DNA from: Acidobacteriaceae bacterium
GTDB taxonomy: Bacteria > Acidobacteriota > Terriglobia > Terriglobales > Acidobacteriaceae
NCBI GenBank assembly: GCA_003165855.1
Contig: PMXH01000292.1
Location: forward strand, 1 to 17,511
Reading direction: 5' to 3'
DNA length: 17,511 bases
Positions 7,583-14,482 of this stretch are shown here, one piece after another (position 1 is the first letter of the stretch; every line of letters begins with the position of its first letter). Position numbers and translations under genes: made by a program. The notes beneath the pieces were generated by a model that saw only the letters and a list, made by a program, of their open reading frames with translations, was not told where the DNA came from and did not search any database.

Positions 7583-7588
7583 AGGAGG
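7583..7588 (+). promoter_or_regulatory. Strong ribosome-binding site that decides the ROK kinase start
   Basis: AGGAGG (extending to AGGAGGAG, 7583-7590) stands five bases before TTG at 7594 and three bases after the glycosidase stop. The alternative ATG at 7552 has only AGGAG at 7544-7548 with a three-base spacer, which is too close for efficient initiation. Confidence 0.7.
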
Positions 7589-7593
7589 AGCCT

Positions 7594-8538
7594 TTGATCG
7601 GAGCCGTCGATATCGGTGGCACCAAGATAGCCGTTGGGATGATTGACAGCGATGGCAAAGTCCTGTCCCGCCTGGAATGCCCCACGGACGCTGATCGCGG
7701 TTATCCGGAAGCCTTGCGGCGGATCACGGAGATGCTCCGCGCCACCGCGCAGACCGCAAATGCACAAATCTCCGGCATCGGGATCGGTTCGACCGGACCG
7801 GTCTATCCACTGACCGGTGCGATCGGTGATGTCAACTTTTTTCCCCATTGGAACGGAGAGAATCCGGTCAGAGATCTGCACCAAACCTTTCAGGTGACAG
7901 TGGCGATGGAGAACGATGCCGATGCCGCCGCTCTTGCAGAAGCTGGCTGGGGTGCCGGTCAGAACAAGAGCCGATTGATTTACGTAACCATCGGAACCGG
8001 AATCGGAACCGGACTTGTCATCGATGGCCAGCTCTACCGTGGCGTAGATCACTCTCACCCGGAAATCGGCCATCATGTCATCGATCCTTCCGGTCCCCTC
8101 TGCCTGTGCGGCTTTCGGGGATGCTGGGAATCTCTCGCCGCCGGCCCGGCCATGGTCGCTTGGCTGGAGGGCGAGGCCCCCGCGGATTACCCCCATCGCG
8201 ACCATTTGACTGCCAAACGAATCTGCGAGCTGGCAATCGAGGGCGACGGCTTGGCCACCCGGGCGGTGGAGAGAGAGGCTCACTACCTGGGCCTCGGCAT
8301 CGCCAACCTGGTCACCATGTTTGTTCCCGACGCGATCGTTTTGGGCGGCAGTGTTATGAAGAGCGCCGTTCTTTTTCTGGAGGGAATTCGGAAAACTATT
8401 TGCGCCAGTTGCCGCTTCGTTCCCTTCGAGAAAGTGGACCTGGCTCTGGCCTCGCTCGGAGAAGATGCCAACCTGATTGGCGCGGCAAGAGTCTGGCATC
8501 ACCGGTTCGCAACGGAAGGACATCCGCTTGGTCGTTGA
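7594..8538 (+). CDS. ROK-family sugar kinase (glucokinase-like)
   Basis: A cytoplasmic ATP-dependent hexose kinase of 314 residues with the TTG start at 7594. This start gives the classic ROK opening (M)IGAVDIGGTKIAVG, where DIGGTK is the phosphate-binding loop. END108 carries the probable catalytic Asp (ENDADAAALAEAGWGAG). The ROK signature is seen at YVTIGTGIGTGLVIDGQLY. The zinc site is complete: H160 in EIGHH, and C170, C172 and C177 in CLCGFRGCWE. C-terminal GGSVMKS is also typical. ROK kinases phosphorylate glucose, mannose, fructose, allose or N-acetyl amino sugars, and sequence alone does not choose among these. It lies 14 bases after the glycosidase stop and overlaps the SIS gene, so translation is probably coupled. 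Its likely job is to phosphorylate the sugar delivered by the downstream permease. The ATG at 7552 would add 14 residues (MRVTSSNGSNEEEP) and overlap the glycosidase. Confidence 0.93.
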   Translation: MIGAVDIGGTKIAVGMIDSDGKVLSRLECPTDADRGYPEALRRITEMLRATAQTANAQISGIGIGSTGPVYPLTGAIGDVNFFPHWNGENPVRDLHQTFQVTVAMENDADAAALAEAGWGAGQNKSRLIYVTIGTGIGTGLVIDGQLYRGVDHSHPEIGHHVIDPSGPLCLCGFRGCWESLAAGPAMVAWLEGEAPADYPHRDHLTAKRICELAIEGDGLATRAVEREAHYLGLGIANLVTMFVPDAIVLGGSVMKSAVLFLEGIRKTICASCRFVPFEKVDLALASLGEDANLIGAARVWHHRFATEGHPLGR

Positions 8539-9577
8539 TCTCAAAGTAATCGAGGGCGAGTACTTGCGGGACATCCTGCAGCAGCCGCAAGCGCTGGAGA
8601 ATACCCTTGAAACCCTGGACCGATCGAAAGAATTACTGGATCTGGCTGCGCGTCTGCATAAAGGCAAATTTCAGCGCATCGTTCTTACCGGCATGGGCTC
8701 CTCGTTTCACGCGCTCCATCCTCTGAATTTGCAACTGATCGGCCAGGGATTTACCTCCCTCATGGTGGAGACTTCCGAGTTGGTCCATTACAAGAATCGC
8801 TTCTTTGACCCTGAAACACTGATTATTGCTGTGTCGCAGTCCGGTCGAAGCGCCGAAATGGTCCGGCTGGCGGAAGTGAATCGCAAGCGCTCGGCAGTGA
8901 TCGCCGTAACCAACACGCCCGAAAGTCCTCTCGTCAAACACGCCACCGCCGCTTTATTCACCCAAGCTGGCAGCGAGTTTTCGGTGTCGTGCAAAACTTA
9001 TGTCACGGCTCTGATGGCTCTGAAGTGGCTCGGAGACGTCCTATGTGAACGGGATGTAAGACAGACCCGCCGGGAATTAAGTCATGCCGCGCCCGCAGTG
9101 GCCGCGTATTTGGCCGATTGGAAAGACTATGTTTGGAATTTGGTCCAGAGCCTGAACGACATTCGCCACCTGTTCTTCGTGGGCCGCGGATCGTCCCTGG
9201 CCGCCGTCGGTACTGGCGCACTCATCGTGAAGGAGTCGGATCACTTTCATGGCGAAGGAATGAGCAGCGCGGCCTTCCGCCATGGTCCGTTGGAGATGCT
9301 AAGCGGGGAAACGTTTGTGCTCGTGTTTTCAGGAGACGCCAAAACTCGCGACCTCAATCTCCGTTTGCTCGCAGACATTCAACAGCAAGGCGGGCGCGCT
9401 GCCCTCGCGGGAGAAACCGCCACGCAGGAATGCTTCCGGCTCACCAGTCGCAGCAGCAGCGTGCGCACCATTCTCGAAATCTTGCCGATCCAGATGATTA
9501 CTCTTGCCCTGGCAGCTCGCGCCGACCGCGAGCCCGGAAGGTTCGAACTGGCAACCAAAGTTACGACAACCGAATAA
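8528..9577 (+). CDS. Double-SIS-domain sugar-phosphate isomerase/deaminase (GlmS C-terminal-like, AgaS-type)
   Basis: A 349-residue cytoplasmic enzyme made of two SIS (sugar isomerase) domains, like the isomerase half of GlmS but without the N-terminal glutaminase. The first domain has TGMGSS and the phosphate-binding SQSGRSAEMV; the second has FVGRGSSLAAVGTGALIVKE and the GlmS-type HGPLEML loop. Relatives include AgaS-like and FrlB-like deaminases and glucosamine-6-phosphate deaminases, which remove ammonia from amino-sugar or fructosamine phosphates. An active-site assignment to one of these is not possible by eye. I chose TTG 8528 because GGAAGGA at 8514-8520 precedes it by seven bases. 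The gene overlaps the ROK stop by 11 bases. The context suggests that it converts the ROK product to a fructose-6-phosphate-type intermediate. If so, the imported sugar is probably an amino sugar; this is inference. Confidence 0.88.
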   Translation: MVVDLKVIEGEYLRDILQQPQALENTLETLDRSKELLDLAARLHKGKFQRIVLTGMGSSFHALHPLNLQLIGQGFTSLMVETSELVHYKNRFFDPETLIIAVSQSGRSAEMVRLAEVNRKRSAVIAVTNTPESPLVKHATAALFTQAGSEFSVSCKTYVTALMALKWLGDVLCERDVRQTRRELSHAAPAVAAYLADWKDYVWNLVQSLNDIRHLFFVGRGSSLAAVGTGALIVKESDHFHGEGMSSAAFRHGPLEMLSGETFVLVFSGDAKTRDLNLRLLADIQQQGGRAALAGETATQECFRLTSRSSSVRTILEILPIQMITLALAARADREPGRFELATKVTTTE

Positions 9578-9594
9578 GGCGGAAGGAAATCTCC

Positions 9595-10857
9595 ATGGCG
9601 CGAAGCCGTTACATGGTCGGACTGGTCTTCCTGGTGTTCTTTGTGATGTCGCTGTTGACCAATATCTTGGGCCCGATCGTTCCTGACATCATCAACAGCT
9701 TCAAGGTCAGCCTGACCGCTGCCGCCCTGCTGCCTTTCTCCTTTTTCATAGCCTATGGCGTGGTGTCGATTCCCGCTGGCTTCTGGGTCGAGAGATACTC
9801 CGAAAAGCCCGTAATGATGGCCGCATTTGTGGCCGGGACATTAGGCTCCCTAAGCTTCGCGCTCTATCCCGCCTATTTCGTTGCGATTTTTTCGCTGTTC
9901 GTGATGGGCGCGGGCATGGCTACTCTGCAAGTCGCGGTTAACCCGCTGTTGCGCGTCGCCGGCGGAGAAGAAGAATTCGCTTTCAACTCCGCCTTTGCGC
10001 AACTGATCTTCGGCTCCGCCTCATTTGCCAGTCCCCGTATCTATTCCTACCTGGTCGAAAATCTTGGAGATCGCTCCAAAGCTCGCAATCCTCTACTGCG
10101 CCTGCTGGGCAGCATTACGCCACCCAGTCTTCCCTGGGCCTCGATGTATTGGATTTTCGCCGTATGCACCTTGCTCATGATTGTGGTCCTTTTCTTTACC
10201 CACTTTCCCAAGGTAGAGCGTAAGGAAGATGAACGGGCCGGATCGAGCCAAATGTATCGCGAACTTTTGCGGAAACCGATTGTCTGGTTTTTCTTTCTCG
10301 CCGTGTTCGCCTATGTCGGCTCGGAACAAGGCACTGCCAATTGGATGTCCGAGTTCTTGTCGAAATACCACGGCTATGACCCACACACCGCCGGTGCTAC
10401 CGCAGTCTCATGGTTCTGGGGACTGCTCACCGCGGGCTGTTTTATCGGCATGCTGCTTCTCAAGATTTTCGACAGCCGCTACGTCCTGATCGGCACTTGT
10501 CTCGGCGCGCTCTTGTGCTTGACCGCGGCCCTGTTCGGCCCCGCGAATGTTTCAGTGATTGCTTTTCCCGCGATCGGTCTTTTCGCGTCGGTGATGTGGC
10601 CTATCCTGGTTTCGCTCGGACTCAATTCCGTGTCAGAACATCACGGCTCCTTCGCAGGAATCCTGAGCACTGGAATCATGGGCGGCGCCGTCGTGCCCGT
10701 CATCATTGGACGCATCGGCGACCACTTCGGCCTGCGCGCCGGAGTCGCGTTCCTCTATGTCACATTCGCCTGCGTTCTGAGTGTTGGCTTCTGGGCCAAG
10801 CCACTCATCTCTAACGCGACCGTCAGTTTCAAGAAAACCGAAGTTCAGCCCGGCTAA
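9595..10857 (+). CDS. MFS sugar permease of the FucP/NagP (FHS) type
   Basis: A 420-residue inner-membrane transporter with about twelve hydrophobic helices. ATG 9595 is set by GGAAGGA at 9581-9587, seven bases ahead and 17 bases after the SIS stop. The protein opens MARSRYMVGLVFLVFFVMSL. The stretch GAGMATLQVAVNPLLRVAG, then FNSAFAQLIFGSA, resembles the fucose:H+ symporter family, in which Q-x-x-x-NP in the fourth helix and a following FN are characteristic. WFFFLAVFAYVGSEQGTANW begins the C-terminal half. It also has the usual MFS loop variant (VERYSEKP) and IIGRIGDHFG near the end. FHS members import fucose, glucose, galactose, mannose or N-acetylglucosamine with protons. Here it probably carries the product of the two secreted glycosidase-like proteins into the cytoplasm. 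An in-frame upstream extension to 9118 overlaps the SIS gene and is not real. Confidence 0.92.
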   Translation: MARSRYMVGLVFLVFFVMSLLTNILGPIVPDIINSFKVSLTAAALLPFSFFIAYGVVSIPAGFWVERYSEKPVMMAAFVAGTLGSLSFALYPAYFVAIFSLFVMGAGMATLQVAVNPLLRVAGGEEEFAFNSAFAQLIFGSASFASPRIYSYLVENLGDRSKARNPLLRLLGSITPPSLPWASMYWIFAVCTLLMIVVLFFTHFPKVERKEDERAGSSQMYRELLRKPIVWFFFLAVFAYVGSEQGTANWMSEFLSKYHGYDPHTAGATAVSWFWGLLTAGCFIGMLLLKIFDSRYVLIGTCLGALLCLTAALFGPANVSVIAFPAIGLFASVMWPILVSLGLNSVSEHHGSFAGILSTGIMGGAVVPVIIGRIGDHFGLRAGVAFLYVTFACVLSVGFWAKPLISNATVSFKKTEVQPG

Positions 10858-10879
10858 AAGCCCTTCGTAGAGGGAACTC

Positions 10880-11857
10880 ATGAAACCATTCCATCGAACC
10901 TTCTGTGCTGCTCTTTTACTGGTACTCGTCACCGGCGGCGGCTTGGGCCAGACGAAAACCAAATCCAGTCAGGTCCCATCGATCCCGTATCTAAAATTGA
11001 CGGAACCCAGGCGAGTTATGCCCGATGCGCAGCCGTGGGAGGGTGACCAATTTCCGCACACCCTGAGCGTTCTCGAGCTCAAGCAAGGCGGATTCCGCTA
11101 CTGGGGCTGGTACGGCCTGAACGAAGGCAGAGGCATTGGCCTCGCCCGAAGCAACGATCTGAAGACCTGGACCAAGTATGAAAACAATCCCTTATGGACA
11201 AATGCGCGCTGGCCTTCCGTTCTCGCCCATGCCGAACCCAACCACAAAGACACGCTCTACTTCGCGATCACTCGAGAATATGACACGCCGAGCAGCCACA
11301 TTGTCCTGGCTTCGTCCCAGGACGGCATTCATCTGAAGGAAGAGAAGGTGCTGGTCCAGGGTGTTCCGAACCAGCGCAATCAAAATCCAAATCTCTTCCG
11401 CGATCCACGCTCACGGCGTTTCTATCTCACGTTCTATCGTGGTAACGATAAGGACCACTTCGAGATCATCAGCAAGAACGCAACCACCGTTCAAGACCTC
11501 GATAAGGCCCCGGAGAAGGTCCTTATGACGACAACTGACACGGTAGCCGCTCCTACCTTGCTCTATGTGAAGCACGCCCGGAACGTACCTGGGAAGAAAA
11601 CCGGAATCTACTATCTCGCAACCGAAGTCTATCCCCACCGCTACACCACCGACCCCGAGGGCGAGTGGCAGGTCAAAGTATTCGCCAGCGACTCACCAGA
11701 CGGCGACTTCCAGCCCGTGCAGGGCAACCCGGTTCTGCGCGGACAACGAGCGTGCTTGTTCCAGCACGTATTCGATGGCCGGTTCTATGGCTACGACTGC
11801 CATCTGGAATCACCCGACCACTGGGTGCTTGAGGAAGTCGAGGCGCCTTTGCCGTAG
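10880..11857 (+). CDS. Secreted five-bladed beta-propeller protein, GH43/GH32/GH130-like
   Basis: A 325-residue exported protein. The start ATG 10880 has AGGGA at 10871-10875 and lies 22 bases after the permease stop. A signal peptide occupies about residues 1-23 (MKPFHRTFCAALLLVLVTGG, cleavage near GLG|Q). The rest repeats the pattern of glycosidase propellers: WGWYGLNEGRGIGLARSNDLKTW, NPLWTNARWPSVLAH, LYFAITREYD, LASSQDGIHL, NPNLFRDPRSRRFYLTFYRGN, AAPTLLYVKH and FASDSPDGDF. DP-x(4)-FYLTFYRGN and SxDGxHL are typical of clans GH-F/GH-J and of GH130. I could not assign the three catalytic acids with confidence, so it may be an enzyme of an uncharacterised family or a binding propeller. As the last gene of the cluster it probably helps break down the imported oligosaccharide in the periplasm. 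Confidence 0.78.
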   Translation: MKPFHRTFCAALLLVLVTGGGLGQTKTKSSQVPSIPYLKLTEPRRVMPDAQPWEGDQFPHTLSVLELKQGGFRYWGWYGLNEGRGIGLARSNDLKTWTKYENNPLWTNARWPSVLAHAEPNHKDTLYFAITREYDTPSSHIVLASSQDGIHLKEEKVLVQGVPNQRNQNPNLFRDPRSRRFYLTFYRGNDKDHFEIISKNATTVQDLDKAPEKVLMTTTDTVAAPTLLYVKHARNVPGKKTGIYYLATEVYPHRYTTDPEGEWQVKVFASDSPDGDFQPVQGNPVLRGQRACLFQHVFDGRFYGYDCHLESPDHWVLEEVEAPLP

Positions 11858-11916
11858 GAACCCAGTTTCAGGCTCGAACCAGAACGGCAACGAAGACGGA
11901 GACGGGGCCGCAGTTT

Positions 11917-12351
11917 TTATCGCGCTGCTTCGCGAACTTCCGGAACCCTCATTTGGTCGTCAATATGCCGCTGAATTCGTTCCCATTCCGAGCGAACGAT
12001 CATCTCTTTGATCGCGAACCTGGCTTCGTGTTTCGCATCATCCACCCGGACTGCAAGCTCGTTCTTCTGTAAACGGAAATCGATGGTCTCAGCCAGCGGA
12101 ATCAGCTGATTGGACGATTTCCCGACGATGACAAAGACCACTTCATTCGATACCAGCGTGTACTCAGGACAGGTTTCCTGGCCTACCATGGTCGCCGGGC
12201 CGCCAAACGCCACCGCGAATCCACGGTGCGCCAGAACACAGTCGCCCATGTGCATCCTCACCACTGCACCGTGTTGATACATTCCAAATTGCGCCGCCAC
12301 CAAAGCCGGCAAACTGCAGAACAAGAAAATCAGCGAAAGTGCATGTTTCAT
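11917..12351 (-). CDS. Small exported protein of unknown function
   Basis: A 144-residue protein that I do not recognise. It has a clear signal peptide (MKHALSLIFLFCSLPALVAAQ, cleavage after A20). The mature part is about 124 residues with two cysteines (in GDCVL and ETCPEY) that could form a disulphide in the periplasm, a beta-rich middle (YTLVSNEVVFVIVG) and a charged C-terminal half with a possible amphipathic helix (SEWERIQRHIDDQMRVPEVRE). AGGAGG (complement of 12359-12364) sits seven bases before the start and overlaps the stop codon of the upstream VWFA gene. The two are therefore probably translationally coupled and may act together in the envelope. The gene is convergent with the sugar cluster. 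I see no terminator in the 59-base gap between them. Confidence 0.8.
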   Translation of the reverse strand: MKHALSLIFLFCSLPALVAAQFGMYQHGAVVRMHMGDCVLAHRGFAVAFGGPATMVGQETCPEYTLVSNEVVFVIVGKSSNQLIPLAETIDFRLQKNELAVRVDDAKHEARFAIKEMIVRSEWERIQRHIDDQMRVPEVREAAR

Positions 12352-12358
12352 GGACCGT

Positions 12359-12364
12359 CCTCCT
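12359..12364 (-). promoter_or_regulatory. Ribosome-binding site overlapping the VWFA stop codon
   Basis: On the minus strand the bases read TAGGAGG: the TAG stop of the VWFA gene (complement of 12363-12365) runs into AGGAGG, seven bases before the next ATG. This geometry favours re-initiation or coupling between the two genes. Confidence 0.65.
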
Positions 12365-13334
12365 AGTAAGCACTGCCCTCGCGGTGGTAATAGCCGGTGC
12401 GGCAGCGGAATTGTAAGTTCAGATTGTGGGTGGGGAGAATACGGATCGAGTGGAAATCAGGACCGGACTCCGGAAGCACGTACGTCACTACCCGGGCAGA
12501 GTGCAAATCGTCAATCACATCCTTGAAAATTCTCACTGCACCTTCGCTCATGCGAACCCAACGCCCGCCAGATTCCGCGGCAATTCTTTGCAGCCTTGCG
12601 GTCCCGTCGGACGCTCGCTCGGGACTGCCGACATCGATCGCATAAACCTGAGCTCCGCTTGCCAGTACTTTCTCCAATGCCTCGCGGAGTGGCGTCTTGC
12701 TGATGGTATCGTCACCATCGGAAAAGAGAATAATGACCGGCCAAACCTCCGCCTGCCGCCGCTCGATTAGAGTGTTTGTCGCAATTTCAAGAGCATCGAA
12801 GAGCGGCGTCGCTCCTCCTCTCGGCAACGACTTAACCAGATCGGCGGTAAACACACTGCGGCAATTTCCAGCGCAGATCAGATGCACTTCCATTCCGCTA
12901 AACGACAAAACCGATACGTAGTCCCCCGGGTTCCACGGCCACTGCGAAATCAGTTGCACAACATCTGCAATCTCCTGTTGGAAGTGGGGCAGAACGGATT
13001 CGCTGGAGTCAATCAGCACGATGACGTCGAGTTTGGTTAAGGCCGAGCGGGTGAAGCTGCGAAAGTCTCGAATCACTCTCTCGTCGTCGACCACTGCAAA
13101 GTCGTCTTCCCGCAGATCTGTAACCGACTGGTTGTGTTCATCCGTCGCGAAAAACACCAGCCGCACTTCGGAAACGCTGCTGTGGTATGCGGGCACCGAG
13201 GATTCCTGAGGACCGCTCGCAACCGACGCCCGCAAAAGCGGATTGTGGGCGCAAACGGTTGCGACGAGAAGCAGCGCCAAGAGCAATCGACTGCGCCGGC
13301 AGCACCGGAGCGTGCTTCCCAGAAGGCTGGCCAT
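12363..13334 (-). CDS. VWFA-related exported protein (acidobacterial type)
   Basis: A 323-residue protein with a short basic N-terminus (RCCRRSR) and a hydrophobic signal or anchor (LLLALLLVATVCAH, about residues 17-30). It belongs to the VWFA-related group that is expanded in Acidobacteriota (TIGR03436-like). An N-terminal beta module (VRLVFFATDEHNQSVTDLREDDF) precedes the von Willebrand A domain at about residues 100-275. The metal-ion-dependent adhesion site looks complete: D109-S-S-E-S113, T176 in GGATPLFDAL and D206 in FSDGDD. Such proteins bind ligands through a divalent metal in the periplasm or at the surface; the function of this group is unknown. The start ATG (complement of 13332-13334) has no obvious ribosome-binding site, but no alternative is better. 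It is the first gene of a two-gene unit with the small exported protein. Confidence 0.9.
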   Translation of the reverse strand: MASLLGSTLRCCRRSRLLLALLLVATVCAHNPLLRASVASGPQESSVPAYHSSVSEVRLVFFATDEHNQSVTDLREDDFAVVDDERVIRDFRSFTRSALTKLDVIVLIDSSESVLPHFQQEIADVVQLISQWPWNPGDYVSVLSFSGMEVHLICAGNCRSVFTADLVKSLPRGGATPLFDALEIATNTLIERRQAEVWPVIILFSDGDDTISKTPLREALEKVLASGAQVYAIDVGSPERASDGTARLQRIAAESGGRWVRMSEGAVRIFKDVIDDLHSARVVTYVLPESGPDFHSIRILPTHNLNLQFRCRTGYYHREGSAY

Positions 13335-13674
13335 ATTGGGTAGAAAGCAGGACTACGGTTCTCATCGGCAGATATCGCCGGCGAGTTGAGTCCTTCGTAT
13401 TGTGAGTTGGGTTACTGAAGGTCGGGTAGGACGCGATCTTCCCCCCGAAGGCAGGCGCGCCAGCCGCTCCCGGCTGCTCAACGTATGTTAGTTTTGATGC
13501 CGATTCATGGAGGGATCCACGCTCGGCTCCGCCACTCACCCGGGGATGTTGCAAGCGAACCGCAGACACCTGCGGCCCGGACTCATGTCCCGAATTGGGA
13601 ACAAAGTGGGGTTTCAGATGCTTCCAGTAACTATTGTCCTCGTGCGGAGATGTCTAATCGGTGGACCGCCAACA
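13335..13674. other. Intergenic region with two short hairpins
   Basis: This stretch is upstream of the VWFA gene and downstream of the ABM-gene terminator on the minus strand. I find no gene in it. It holds two perfect six-base-stem hairpins: CAGCCG-CTCC-CGGCTG at 13461-13476 and CCGCAG-ACAC-CTGCGG at 13560-13575. Small plus-strand frames here have no ribosome-binding site or recognisable content. The promoter of the VWFA pair presumably lies in this region, but no clear -35/-10 pair is visible. Confidence 0.4.
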
Positions 13675-13706
13675 ACAAAACCCCGAGGCATCTGCCCCGG
13701 GGTTCC
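13675..13706 (-). terminator. Intrinsic terminator of the ABM-domain gene
   Basis: The arms AACCCCG (13679-13685) and CGGGGTT (13698-13704) form a seven-base stem with a 12-base loop. On the minus strand it is followed by a T-rich tract (TTTTGTTGTT), starting about 20 bases after the stop codon of the minus-strand gene ending at 13724. Confidence 0.75.
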
Positions 13707-13723
13707 GCATCGTCTTCCCTCGT

Positions 13724-14050
13724 CTAGGCAGCCAACGCCTCAACAAAGTGCTTGCAGAGTCTGGTTTCCAGCTTGCGACGGTTCACCCTGACCGGCGTGG
13801 TCAGGAATGGCTTAACAATTTCAAGCGCCTCAGGATAGAACTCTCTCTCATATCGCTCGGCATCCGACTTGGTCGCCCAAAGGCTGATGGTGAATACCTT
13901 CTCCTCTTTCATCTTCTCAGGGACGAAGGGCATAATTTCCAGAAACCCGGCCTGCTTTTTGAGGATGGGTAGGACTTCGTTCTTTATCACCTCAACGAAC
14001 TCCTCCATCTTCTCCGGCTTCACTTCGAAATCCAGAATACGCGCGAACAT
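13724..14050 (-). CDS. ABM/DABB-fold (antibiotic biosynthesis monooxygenase-like) small protein
   Basis: A 108-residue cytoplasmic protein with the dimeric alpha-beta-barrel fold of the ABM family. The features are MFARILDFEVKPEKMEEFVEV, then NEVLPILKKQAGFLEIMPFV, EEKVFTISLWATKSDAERYER and a C-terminal TTPVRVNRRKLET segment. The usual family pattern is an N-terminal strand, a helix ending in PG- or AGF-type turns, then the W-x-[ST] strand, and this is visible. Family members range from quinol monooxygenases and heme degraders to stress proteins without a known substrate, so a reaction cannot be assigned. The start ATG (complement of 14048-14050) has AAGGAG (complement of 14057-14062) six bases ahead. 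The frame runs on upstream to 14353 but that extension is repetitive and non-protein-like. The gene is monocistronic, with its own terminator and tandem repeats upstream that may bind a regulator. Confidence 0.85.
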   Translation of the reverse strand: MFARILDFEVKPEKMEEFVEVIKNEVLPILKKQAGFLEIMPFVPEKMKEEKVFTISLWATKSDAERYEREFYPEALEIVKPFLTTPVRVNRRKLETRLCKHFVEALAA

Positions 14051-14111
14051 GATGTGCTCCTTTTCGATGTGAGGATAACAACGGGATCTTGGCGGGGGCC
14101 CTCGGCCTGAA

Positions 14112-14147
14112 TACTTCACACCACACTTCACACCATACTTCACAACA
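14112..14147. repeat. Three tandem 12-bp repeats upstream of the ABM gene
   Basis: TACTTCACACCA, CACTTCACACCA and TACTTCACAACA follow one another without gaps at 14112-14123, 14124-14135 and 14136-14147, differing at the first base and at one internal base. Read on the ABM-gene strand each unit carries TGTGAAGT, with a CRP-like TGTGA half-site. They lie 62-97 bases upstream of the ABM start, in the position of a promoter or activator site. Confidence 0.6.
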
Positions 14148-14341
14148 ACGAGGCTTGCAGTCTTTCCCGATTGCCGGGAGCTCGGGCCGACTCGAACCCT
14201 AGCACAATCGCCTCTGCCCTTGCAGTGACGAATGCCTCTCTGTGCAGTGCAATGCGGCACACAGCCAAGTGATTGGCAACCTTGGGCGGAAAGTTTCGGG
14301 AGCATACCAGGCGACATCCCCGCTGTAATACCTATCACCGC

Positions 14342-14360
14342 TGTCAGTGACACATATCAC
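14342..14360. promoter_or_regulatory. CRP-type operator overlapping a TGTCA-G-TGACA palindrome
   Basis: GTGA-CACATA-TCAC occupies 14347-14360. It overlaps a perfect 11-base palindrome TGTCAGTGACA at 14342-14352. The site ends about 122 bases before the chosen start of the histidine kinase gene. It has the same core and spacing as the sites at 477-492 and 16525-16540, although its outer bases (A and G) are not the consensus T and A. Confidence 0.45.
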
Positions 14361-14482
14361 GTCGCAACTGGTAGAATCTGCATGTCGCATTCCGCTGCGC
14401 TCGCTTGCACTGCACGCCTTTTGCTGGCAAGCGGGTCTCGGCATAAATCCAGTTACCGCTCGTTTGAACCGCGGAGTCGTTT

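Larger units (their letters stand above)
14051..14482. other. Divergent intergenic region between ABM gene and histidine kinase gene
   Basis: This 432-base region separates the minus-strand ABM gene from the plus-strand kinase gene. It contains the three 12-bp repeats at 14112-14147, the palindrome TGTCA-G-TGACA at 14342-14352 and a GTGA-N6-TCAC site at 14347-14360. I see no protein-coding gene or RNA gene in it. Both promoters must lie here, but I cannot define -35/-10 boxes. Confidence 0.45.

Noticed and set aside
9118..9594. In-frame 159-codon extension upstream of the permease ATG
   Set aside because: It overlaps the SIS gene, encodes an Arg-rich non-membrane sequence, and the ATG at 9595 has a proper ribosome-binding site.
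13485..13791. Overlapping plus-strand frames near the ABM terminator
   Set aside because: They run through hairpins and the terminator, lack ribosome-binding sites and show no domain.
14051..14353. Upstream extension of the ABM-protein frame
   Set aside because: It includes the tandem-repeat DNA (giving VKYGVKCGVKY) and no conserved sequence. The internal ATG with AAGGAG gives the full family domain.
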